A stretch of DNA of 64,000 nucleotides from PWXP01 sp034005525 (GTDB lineage: Bacteria > Planctomycetota > Planctomycetia > Pirellulales > Thermoguttaceae), in assembly GCA_034005525.1 (NCBI GenBank), contig JAVEUP010000007.1:1-64000 (forward strand), given 5' to 3'. The translations under genes were made by a program, and so were the position numbers. The notes below the pieces were generated by a model, which saw nothing but the letters and a program-made list of their open reading frames with translations, was not told the origin of the DNA and searched no databases. Numbering within the stretch: the first letter of the stretch is position 1; each line of letters begins with the position of its first letter. Below, piece by piece: positions 17,701 through 24,428 of the stretch.

Positions 17701-18686
17701 ATGCGGGCGAACTGGCCCGCGTGTGTGAGGTAGATGACGCTCGGCACGCCGATCTTGTCGTCGTAGGCCGGCTCGGGCGCGCCCCACTGGACGCCGAACA
17801 GAAACTCATTCACGTTGTCAATCTGGGAAAGCTTCGAGAAAGCCATCCACTGGCCGGGCCGCTTCACGTGGTTGGCAAACAGTTGCGGGTACAGACGATA
17901 ATAGCCGTCCAGCGCGCCACGGAAACCCCACGCCGGTTCGCACGGGTGCAGGTCGAACTCGAACGTCCACTGGTTGGGCTCCGTCGTGTCAGGCGACAGC
18001 GCCAGATCGTAAACCAGGTGCAACCGGCGCTGCGCAGCGTCATAAGCGGTGCGGAAGCTGCAGGGCTTGTCGATCGGCACCGCGAGCGCCAGGCCCACCG
18101 GCCCGGTCAGCACCGTGGTGAAGTTCCGGTTGGCCGAGCCCATGCGCAGCGAAGGCTGATCGGCCCATTCCGGCAGATCGGGCCATTCGCGCAGAGGGCG
18201 CACGTTCTCATACGTTTGCCCTTCCGCAATTATCCGCGACGTTTGCATGTCGTCATGCCAACGCCAGCCGACGGCATCGACGGGAAAGGCGAACCGCAGC
18301 ACGACGCCCCTGGCAGGCAGGTCCTCCTTACCCACCAGCCGGCACGTGAACCGCACCGCGCCGGCGTCTATTGCCCGCGCGGTCAGAGTAGCATTCGCCG
18401 CGAGTTTCTCGAAGGCCACCTTCAGCCCCGCGGTCAAATCGCCCTCGATGCGCATGCCCGGCACAAACTCCGGCCCGCGCGTCACGTCGGCCAGTTCCAC
18501 CAGCGGCCCCGCCGCCGATTGGCCCATGATGCCGGATCCTGCAACGTCCAACCGCGTCACACGGCCGACATCGTCCACGTCAACAGTCAGCCCGCCCGCC
18601 GTGACGGTTTGGGCATGAATCCCACTTGGGATGGTCGTCAGGCATAGCAGTGACACGAAACCGAGGATTGTTGACAGATAGCGCAT
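14730..18686 (-). CDS. Large secreted protein, glycosidase-like with NEW3-type and CBM-like domains
   Basis: Predicted as 1318 residues from the ATG at 18686, which has GGAGAG seven bases upstream and starts a signal peptide (MRYLSTILGFVSLLCL...); the frame is open further up but that extension is not signal-like. The N-terminal half (about 30-700) resembles an uncharacterised glycoside-hydrolase-like fold of beta-sandwich then TIM-barrel, with WDVFGAETG and DGFGYDGLC as candidate acidic motifs. A helical stretch follows (about 940-1000), then a CARDB/NEW3-like beta-domain (VTVPPGWHAPAPKEVALEPG) and a C-terminal carbohydrate-binding-like module beginning NRVRNPGFEDGLAGW and ending AWFDDVAMME. 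No substrate can be named. The gene is monocistronic. Confidence 0.8.
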   Translation of the reverse strand: MRYLSTILGFVSLLCLTTIPSGIHAQTVTAGGLTVDVDDVGRVTRLDVAGSGIMGQSAAGPLVELADVTRGPEFVPGMRIEGDLTAGLKVAFEKLAANATLTARAIDAGAVRFTCRLVGKEDLPARGVVLRFAFPVDAVGWRWHDDMQTSRIIAEGQTYENVRPLREWPDLPEWADQPSLRMGSANRNFTTVLTGPVGLALAVPIDKPCSFRTAYDAAQRRLHLVYDLALSPDTTEPNQWTFEFDLHPCEPAWGFRGALDGYYRLYPQLFANHVKRPGQWMAFSKLSQIDNVNEFLFGVQWGAPEPAYDDKIGVPSVIYLTHAGQFARIEGHDPETDPLPDHDVLLKAMTEAFRRTTGLEDMFPAVALHDAEGKPDIRKTQAYGHIISQFNMAPQLPYGKWLLERAAQNTDRIRERTGGELDGFGYDGLCTGLNYRTEHFRYSVAPPIWDPAARKPVLNNHFDSCAFARAAAESFREKGQISIMNGALHASCFVAPWLDVFGAETGLRISREAFNYVRSISRHKPVVTLLKGNFEQVYGRDEIELFMKRALAYGVFPGFFDWSTSALGPGGRYWDHPRYYERDRDLFRKYMPLVQTLATAGWEPITRARSSHERIFVERFGPGADGIVWLTLLSEDAEPHGTTVMVDAAALQLDVAAVQCEEVLTGQALTLRRSDEKLEVELDVEAGGVKLLRLSTPAQAAAWRLAQARGVVEGGVRMREVDAEKPPLAVSWHSTGAAEYHREAAEDGQRMVFRGDGRGAQSAWQWAMLFQKEPAPVTLRVRAAGENLEGKGPLRIQARHAWVSPSFSYYDNEYLDLPKGTYDYQDFELTINPTQPLRAIWLQPEMGAGVTGTLRIASITLHDRYRDDYVHNAQFREWYEPVPEAMRARLAKESRALQAAIEAAREAVRGNLAGESTRERLFDIGARTAALRQWIDEENVHNACRRVLRDLDTIERHVSLVTLAALGLSAPTLEAPTRVAAGDAVQVRALVGGEPAIPVRTRLRAQGQAADPELTAGPGDWSTLHVRKDAAAGDRVTLLGEILLGSADRAVPIRVARELVVVPPLEASIGSAVPPAAGDALPLAVTVQNNLARPEKARIAVTVPPGWHAPAPKEVALEPGREETVSFHATPADGAQAGRVELAAEVVMGNHTARVSATALHIPPAANRVRNPGFEDGLAGWSGLGAFGIDTEAACSGNASLRLHNAEPTDRTQVSQTIVLNQQRPAPVLIRAASRAKNVGGKPGRAYALYVDIHFTDGSPPLYGQIHPFPTGTTPWQVGELAIQPEKPIRNVNIYLLLRDAAGTAWFDDVAMMEDITQ

Positions 18687-18918
18687 GTTGTTCTCTCCGT
18701 GAGCCCCGGGTAGCCAACCGGCCGGGGTCGCACAGCCCGTCAGCGGCGGATCTATGGGCTGCAGCGAATTTATATATGCGAAGGATACTGACTGCATGGA
18801 CGACTGGGCTCGGGGGGGGTAAAGGTCGGTTGCAGGGTTGCATTTCACACCCTGGCACCAACGGCGGGTCCAACCAATAGCAGAAGAGATGATGCTTGGC
18901 CTAGCCCGATGCTTCCAG

Positions 18919-18992
18919 TACGCCCGAGAGGACTCGAACCTCTAACCCTCGGTTCCGAAGACCGATGCTCTGTCCAATTGAGCTACGGGCGC
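18919..18992 (-). tRNA. tRNA-Arg (anticodon TCG)
   Basis: The minus strand folds as a complete cloverleaf: acceptor GCGCCCG pairing with CGGGCGT (first pair G-U), D-arm GCTC...GAGC, anticodon stem TCGGT/ACCGA around loop CTTCGGA with anticodon TCG, and T-arm AGAGG-TTCGAGT-CCTCT. It should read CGA and other CGN arginine codons by wobble. CCA is not encoded. A TTGACA lies upstream. Confidence 0.93.
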
Positions 18993-19027
18993 AAGTACTT
19001 ACCGTATTCCAATTCGCGATGATGCCC

Positions 19028-19033
19028 TGTCAA
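19028..19033 (-). promoter_or_regulatory. Probable -35 box of the tRNA-Arg promoter
   Basis: Reads TTGACA on the minus strand, 36 bases before the mature tRNA 5' end. With 17-18 bases of spacing the -10 would be GGAATA or GAATAC, a weak match. Confidence 0.35.
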
Positions 19034-19174
19034 CCCGACTCGACTCCGGAATGTCAAGGAAGGGCGTTGACCAGGCCCAACCTCCTCGTCGAAGACGGGA
19101 AGCTGATCCGCATTTCCGTGGCACTCGGGGAGCTTTCCTCTCCTCGGTTGGATTCGGCGCACAGGAGTAGTCTA

Positions 19175-19750
19175 TCACCTGCCGTCCACCATGACCAGAG
19201 ACGGAGCTACCGATTGAGGCTGTTGGAGTGGCGACGAGTTTGCGCGGTCGTGGCTTCTGGCGGCTGCGTTCAACTGCGGAGCGTTCACATGCGAAGAATC
19301 AGACGGGATCGGCCCGAAAGATGCTCCAATCCCGGGCGGCAGGTCCCGGCGCGAGAAGACCGGGGCGGTTGGCAGGGGATGGAAACGCGAATGCATGGGA
19401 GAATCGGCATTGGCAGCAACCGGTTCGTGAACACCCGATCGGCAAACGGGTGGGCATACTGCCCCCGAAAGCAGCTTTCGTCGCCCTGCAAACGGAGGGT
19501 AAATGATCGGCCCATTTGGGCAGCCGCACGCAGATGAGTTACAGGCCACCGGCTGATCCACGACGCCGTTGATGTTCCCTTCGCACAAGCCGTGCCCCCC
19601 GTTGAGACAAGGGTTGCGGTTGACTTCGAGGGTCCATTCGCTTCGGAGAACAAAGCCCTGCCGGTCCCGGATTGCGTAACAACCCGTGGCTGAGACAAAC
19701 GCCAGAGAAGCGACTATGGCTACAGTCGCTGCGCGCTCTGCAGTTGGCAT
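19175..19750 (-). CDS. Putative Cys-rich lipoprotein, unknown function
   Basis: A 191-residue product. The start at 19750 was chosen because a GGGGAGGGGGG tract lies 8-18 bases upstream and a lipoprotein signal follows at once (RAATVAIVASLAFVSATGC), with Cys24 as the likely lipidated residue; a GTG two codons earlier is possible. The next 70 residues hold a Cys-rich patch (NPCLNGGHGLC, SSACGCPNG, AVCPPVC) that could bind metal or form disulfides. The C-terminal 80 residues are Ser/Pro/Ala-rich and disordered-looking. I recognise no family. Confidence 0.5.
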   Translation of the reverse strand: MPTAERAATVAIVASLAFVSATGCYAIRDRQGFVLRSEWTLEVNRNPCLNGGHGLCEGNINGVVDQPVACNSSACGCPNGPIIYPPFAGRRKLLSGAVCPPVCRSGVHEPVAANADSPMHSRFHPLPTAPVFSRRDLPPGIGASFGPIPSDSSHVNAPQLNAAARSHDRANSSPLQQPQSVAPSLVMVDGR

Positions 19751-19835
19751 GAACACTGCCCCCCCTCCCCATTCTTACCGGATTCTTGCCTTGCTGAAGC
19801 GAGTGGCGGAGACAGATGCCATGGCGCCTACGTAG

Positions 19836-19920
19836 GCGAGTCTCTCCGAGACTCGCATTGAGCGTTTCGGAGAAACGCTCCTACGGCAGACTTCTTCAGC
19901 GTTTCGGAGAAACACTGCTA
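19836..19920. repeat. Three short hairpins in tandem
   Basis: GCGAGTCT-CTCCG-AGACTCGC (19836-19856) is followed by GAGCGTTT-CGGAG-AAACGCTC (19860-19880) and a third degraded copy (CAGCGTTT-CGGAG-AAACACTG, 19897-19918). Each hairpin is followed by CTAC-like bases. The loop CTCCG of the first hairpin is the reverse complement of the loop CGGAG of the second. This looks like a small REP-type cluster. The rest of 19751-20241 is otherwise empty. Confidence 0.6.
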
Positions 19921-20241
19921 CGGGCGACCTTTTCGCGCCGCTCGCTTGACGGCACAGCCTGCCGGTCTACTCCACTCCTTCCCCTAATGCTATCGGCCCA
20001 CAGACGCCGGAAAATCACCAATAATCGCTACATCTCGCCCAATCTGCAAAGTCGCCGCCGTCGAAGTGGGCGCAGGAACACGTTCTGCGCCCCTTGCTGT
20101 GCCGCGCAGACTTCGGCAGAATGGAACGATCGACGGCTGACGGCACTGGCAGAGTACGATGCTGTCAGTGAAGCGAGTATAAGAAGAATGAGTAGACTCG
20201 GGTGAATAGTCAATCTGGGTGAATGCGAGGGAAGGGAAACC

Positions 20242-20562
20242 ATGATCGTCGTATGCGTACATGTTCATGTGAAGTCGGAACACGTCGACGACTTCGTCCG
20301 GGCCACGGGCGCAAATCACCGGAACACGATTCTCGAGCCAGGGGCCATGCGTTTCGACGTGTTGCAGCAGATGGACGATCCGGAGCGATTCATTCTCTAT
20401 GAGGTCTATCGCGATGAAGCGGCGGTCGACGCCCACAAGGCGACCGCCCACTACGCGAAATGGCGCGATACCGTGGCCGACTGGATGGCGGAACCGCGGC
20501 GGGGGGTGAAGCATCAGGCCCTTTACCCCGAGGCTGAAGCGGCGTGGAAGACGGTGCAGTAA
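20242..20562 (+). CDS. Antibiotic biosynthesis monooxygenase-fold protein, LsrG-like
   Basis: A 106-residue ferredoxin-like ABM-domain protein. The pattern from NHRNTILEPGAMRFDVLQ through RFILYEVYRDEAAVDAHK to HYAKW resembles LsrG, the isomerase that processes phosphorylated autoinducer-2, more than the general quinol monooxygenases. His residues at the NH and HK/HY positions are the likely active-site set. A full AI-2 pathway is not visible here, so the physiological substrate is uncertain. A GGAAACC precedes the ATG closely. Its TAA (20560-20562) is immediately followed by the mutS ATG (20563), suggesting translational coupling. Confidence 0.8.
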   Translation: MIVVCVHVHVKSEHVDDFVRATGANHRNTILEPGAMRFDVLQQMDDPERFILYEVYRDEAAVDAHKATAHYAKWRDTVADWMAEPRRGVKHQALYPEAEAAWKTVQ

Positions 20563-23163
20563 ATGGCCTCCACACCCATGATGAAGCAGTACGAGGAAGC
20601 GAAGCGGGCGTGTCCCGATGCGCTGCTGCTGTTTCGCATGGGCGACTTCTACGAACTGTTCCACGACGACGCCAAAACGGCGGCCGGGGTGCTCGGGCTC
20701 GCGCTAACAAGCCGCGACAAGGGTCCCGATGCTACCCCCATGGCCGGCTTTCCGCATCATCAGCTCGAAAGCTACGTGGGCAAGCTCATCGCCGCAGGCT
20801 ACCGCGCGGCCGTGTGTGAACAGGTCGAAGACCCACGAAAGGCGAAGGGCCTGGTCAAACGCGAGGTCACGCGAGTGGTTTCGCCGGGGACCGTTACCGA
20901 CGACGCCCTGCTCGATCCTCGCGAGAGCAACTACCTGGCCGCGATTGCCCCGGGCGAACCGGCTGGGCTGGCATGGGTGGACCTATCGACGGGCCGGTTC
21001 GTTGCGGCAGGCGTTCCCGGCAACCAACTGGCCGACCAGCTTGCGCGTATTGCACCTGCCGAATGCCTTGTGGCCGAAGACGCCCCTCCGCTGCCTCAAC
21101 GCACAACCGGCGATAGGATGGTCACCCGGCGCCCCGCCTGGGCATTCGGTCTTTCCGAAGCCCGGCAGGCACTGGCGAAGCACTTCGGCACGGCCACGCT
21201 TGAGGGCTTTGGGTTCAACGACGGCACGGCCGATGAACAATCGATCCGCGCGGCCGGCGCCGTCCTTGACTATCTGTGCGAAACGCAGCGTACGGGTCTG
21301 GACCACGTGGACCGGCTTATGCCGTACCGTACCGCGGGCGCCCTCGAAATCGACGAGTCGAGCCGGCGAAGCCTGGAAATCACCCGCACCATACGCGACG
21401 GACGCCGCGAGGGGTCGCTCCTGTGGGTTCTCGACCGCACGGTCACGGCGATGGGATCGCGGCTGATGGCGGAGTGGGTTGCGAATCCGCTTGTCGAGTT
21501 GGCCGCCATCCGCCGCCGGCACGAGGCTGTGGCCGAACTACTGGCCGAACCGCAGCTTTGCGCCGACGTGCGCGAGATGCTCCGCAAAGTGTACGACCTG
21601 GAGCGGCTGCTCGCGCGAGTTGCCACCGGGCGCGCGAGCCCGCGCGATCTGAGCTTCATCGGCCGAACGCTCCGCGGTCTGCCGGCCTTGAAGGCCAAGC
21701 TGACCGCACGGCGCAGCCCGCTGCTGGGCGAACTGGAGGGGTCGATCGACCTGTGCCACGAGTTGCGGGCGCGGCTCGACGCCGCGCTTCGCGACGACTG
21801 CCCGCTGGCCACCCGCGAGGGCGGCATCATCCGCGACGGATTCCACCCGCCGCTGGACGAACTGCGGGAACTCGCTCGCGGCGGGAAACAATGGATTGCC
21901 CAGTATCAGGCCCGCGAAATCGAGCGCAGCGGTATTCCAACGCTGAAGGTCGGGTTCAACAAGGTATTCGGCTACTACATTGAGATCACCAACACCCACC
22001 GCTCGCGCATTCCCGAAGACTACATCCGCAAGCAGACACTGAAGAACGCAGAGCGGTACATTACGCCGGAACTGAAGGAATACGAAGAGCGGGTACTGAC
22101 CGCCGACGAGAAAGCGAAGGACCTTGAGTACGACCTGTTCATCGAGCTGCGCGACGCCGTGGCCGCCGAGCGGCGACGGATGCAGGCTACGGCCGGCGTG
22201 CTCGCTGAGATCGACGTGCTGGTCGCGCTGGCAGAGCTTGGGCGGCAGCGCAACTACTGCCAGCCGGAAATGGTCGACGATCCCGTGCTCCAAATCGACG
22301 ACGGCCGGCACCCGGTGCTCGATGTTATTGAACCGGAGGGCACGTTCGTTCCCAACGACGTCTATTGCGGGGGCGAGTCGGGCAGCATGCTGTTGATTAC
22401 CGGACCAAACATGGCCGGCAAGAGCACGTATATTCGACAGGTGGCACTGATCGTGCTCATGGCGCAGCTTGGCAGCTTCGTGCCCGCCCGCCGCGCACGG
22501 ATTGGACTGGCCGATCGGATCTTCGCCCGCGTCGGTGCCAGCGACGAGCTTACCCGCGGGCAAAGCACGTTCATGGTTGAGATGACTGAAACCGCCCGCA
22601 TCCTCAACACGGCCACCCGCCGAAGCCTGGTCATCCTCGACGAGATTGGCCGGGGTACCAGCACGTACGACGGCATTTCGCTGGCCTGGTCGGTGGCGGA
22701 GCACTTGCACGACCGGGTGGCGTGCCGTACGCTCTTTGCCACGCACTACCACGAGTTGACCGACCTGAACCAGGAACTGAACGGGCTGAAGAACTACAAC
22801 GTGGCCGTGAAGGAATGGCAGGACGACGTCGTATTCCTTCACAAGATTGCCGAGGGGGCGGCTGACCGGAGTTACGGCATCCACGTGGCGCGGCTGGCCG
22901 GAGTGCCGCGCGAGGTGATCGAGCGGGCGAAGGACATCCTCACGGAACTGGAGGCAGAGCATCACGACTCGGCCGGCCGCTCGCGGATAGCCCGGCCGTC
23001 AAAAAAACGCACCGGCCAGATTCAACTCACGCTGTTTGCACCGCAGGAGCACCCGCTGCTGGACGAAATCCGCCAATTGGACCTCAACGCCACCACACCG
23101 ATCGAGGCTTTGCAGCACCTCGTCCGTTGGCAAACGGAACTCGACACGAAAGGCCCACAGTAA
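20563..23163 (+). CDS. mutS: DNA mismatch repair protein MutS
   Basis: Full-length at 866 residues. The N-terminal mismatch-recognition domain carries the Phe-X-Glu motif (GDFYELF, F29-Y30-E31). The connector and lever/clamp domains follow (about 130-560), and the ATPase has Walker A GPNMAGKST near 613 and Walker B LVILDEIGRGTSTYDG near 688. The C-terminus is short (PIEALQHLVRW, near the usual beta-clamp/tetramerisation segment). It recognises mismatches and recruits MutL; no mutL is present in the window. The start codon immediately follows the LsrG-like stop, and no separate ribosome-binding site is obvious, consistent with coupling. Confidence 0.98.
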   Translation: MASTPMMKQYEEAKRACPDALLLFRMGDFYELFHDDAKTAAGVLGLALTSRDKGPDATPMAGFPHHQLESYVGKLIAAGYRAAVCEQVEDPRKAKGLVKREVTRVVSPGTVTDDALLDPRESNYLAAIAPGEPAGLAWVDLSTGRFVAAGVPGNQLADQLARIAPAECLVAEDAPPLPQRTTGDRMVTRRPAWAFGLSEARQALAKHFGTATLEGFGFNDGTADEQSIRAAGAVLDYLCETQRTGLDHVDRLMPYRTAGALEIDESSRRSLEITRTIRDGRREGSLLWVLDRTVTAMGSRLMAEWVANPLVELAAIRRRHEAVAELLAEPQLCADVREMLRKVYDLERLLARVATGRASPRDLSFIGRTLRGLPALKAKLTARRSPLLGELEGSIDLCHELRARLDAALRDDCPLATREGGIIRDGFHPPLDELRELARGGKQWIAQYQAREIERSGIPTLKVGFNKVFGYYIEITNTHRSRIPEDYIRKQTLKNAERYITPELKEYEERVLTADEKAKDLEYDLFIELRDAVAAERRRMQATAGVLAEIDVLVALAELGRQRNYCQPEMVDDPVLQIDDGRHPVLDVIEPEGTFVPNDVYCGGESGSMLLITGPNMAGKSTYIRQVALIVLMAQLGSFVPARRARIGLADRIFARVGASDELTRGQSTFMVEMTETARILNTATRRSLVILDEIGRGTSTYDGISLAWSVAEHLHDRVACRTLFATHYHELTDLNQELNGLKNYNVAVKEWQDDVVFLHKIAEGAADRSYGIHVARLAGVPREVIERAKDILTELEAEHHDSAGRSRIARPSKKRTGQIQLTLFAPQEHPLLDEIRQLDLNATTPIEALQHLVRWQTELDTKGPQ

Positions 23164-23217
23164 ATGCCAGGATGGGATAGATCAACCCAGACGCGGGGTT
23201 GTCTTCAGGGCGGAGAG

Positions 23218-23246
23218 TTGACTAGAATTGCAAAGATACTTATATT
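23218..23246 (+). promoter_or_regulatory. Sigma-70-like promoter of cysK
   Basis: TTGACT (23218-23223), a 17-base spacer and TATATT (23241-23246) make a good match. The start would be near 23253, with a leader of about 59 bases. Confidence 0.7.
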
Positions 23247-23311
23247 TAACTTGTGGTCTGCCGATGATTCGAGCCGATAACTGGAACTAATGCCCTACGG
23301 AGGACTCACCG

Positions 23312-24271
23312 ATGCCGAGTGCCCAATCGCAGAAAATCCATTCCGATATTACGCAATGCATTGGAAACACACCGCTTGTCGAACTCCGCAAAGTCACCTG
23401 CGGCTGTGTGGCCAAAGTCGTTGCGAAGGTGGAGAATGTGAATCCACTTTGGAGCGTGAAGGACCGCATTGCCCGCGCGATGATCGAGGCAGCCGAGCGC
23501 GACGGATTGATCCACGAGGATACGGTGGTCATTGAACCGACCAGCGGGAATACGGGCATCGGCCTGGCGTACGTGTGTGCGGCGCGAGGGTACAAGCTCA
23601 TGGTCACCATGCCGGAGAGCATGACCGTGGAGCGGCGACGGATGCTCAAGGCCCTGGGAGCTGAGGTGGTCCTGACCCCGGCGGCCGAAGGCATGCCCGG
23701 TGCGGTCCGCAAGGCGGAGGAGCTTGTCGCGCAGAACGCGGGCTACTTCATGCCTCAGCAGTTCAACAACCCGGCCAACCCGGAGGTCCATCGCCAGACC
23801 ACGGCCGAGGAGATATGGCGCGATACAAACGGCGAAGTCGACGTGGTGGTCTGCGGCGTGGGCACAGGTGGCACGATAACCGGGGTGGGCGAAGTCCTGA
23901 AGCAGCGAAAGCCCAGCGTGCAAATTGTGGCCGTCGAGCCGGCTGCCAGCCCGGTCATCAGCCAACGACTGGCCGGCGAACCTCTGAAGCCGGGCAAGCA
24001 CACCATCCAAGGGATCGGTGCAGGGTTCATACCTGCGGTGCTGAACGTCACCGTCATTGACGACGTGGTGCAAGTTCAGGATGAAGACGCCATGGCCACC
24101 GCTCGCCAACTTGCGCGGCTTGAGGGTCTGATGTGCGGTATCAGCAGCGGGGCGGCGGCCTGGGCCGCAATTCACTTGGCCCAGCGCAATCAGTACGCCG
24201 GGAAGCTCATCGTCGTCGTACTGCCCGACCTGGGCGAACGCTACCTGTCCACGAAACTGTATCCCGAGTAA
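23312..24271 (+). CDS. cysK: Cysteine synthase (O-acetylserine sulfhydrylase)
   Basis: A 319-residue PLP enzyme of the fold-type II family, making cysteine from O-acetylserine and sulfide. The PLP lysine is K50 in SVKDR. The substrate-binding loop PTSGNTGIGLAY and the glycine-rich phosphate loop GVGTGGTITGVG are both present, as is the C-terminal SSGAAAWAA cofactor segment. There are a GGAGG 11 bases before the ATG and a good promoter upstream. The gene is monocistronic and convergent with metG, with a palindromic element between them. Confidence 0.95.
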   Translation: MPSAQSQKIHSDITQCIGNTPLVELRKVTCGCVAKVVAKVENVNPLWSVKDRIARAMIEAAERDGLIHEDTVVIEPTSGNTGIGLAYVCAARGYKLMVTMPESMTVERRRMLKALGAEVVLTPAAEGMPGAVRKAEELVAQNAGYFMPQQFNNPANPEVHRQTTAEEIWRDTNGEVDVVVCGVGTGGTITGVGEVLKQRKPSVQIVAVEPAASPVISQRLAGEPLKPGKHTIQGIGAGFIPAVLNVTVIDDVVQVQDEDAMATARQLARLEGLMCGISSGAAAWAAIHLAQRNQYAGKLIVVVLPDLGERYLSTKLYPE

Positions 24272-24272
24272 C

Positions 24273-24416
24273 AGTAGGGTGGGTGGTTCCGGGTGCGTAG
24301 CGCTCGGGTTCACCCACGCGCCTTGCTGGAGTTCACGCTTCAGCGTGCGACAAACTTGCGCCACACTCGCGTGGGTGAACCCGGCCGCTGAGATGGCCGG
24401 AACCACCCACCCTACT
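24273..24416. repeat. Nested palindrome between cysK and metG
   Basis: Outer arms AGTAGGGTGGGTGGTTCCGG (24273-24292) and its exact complement (24397-24416) enclose a second perfect 16-base pair (24305-24320 with 24368-24383) and an inner CACGCT-TC-AGCGTG stem (24334-24347). The element starts 2 bases after the cysK stop and ends 13 before the metG stop, so it may act as a bidirectional terminator. Related arms occur at 41061 and 40025. Confidence 0.8.
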
Positions 24417-24428
24417 CCGGCATCGGCG

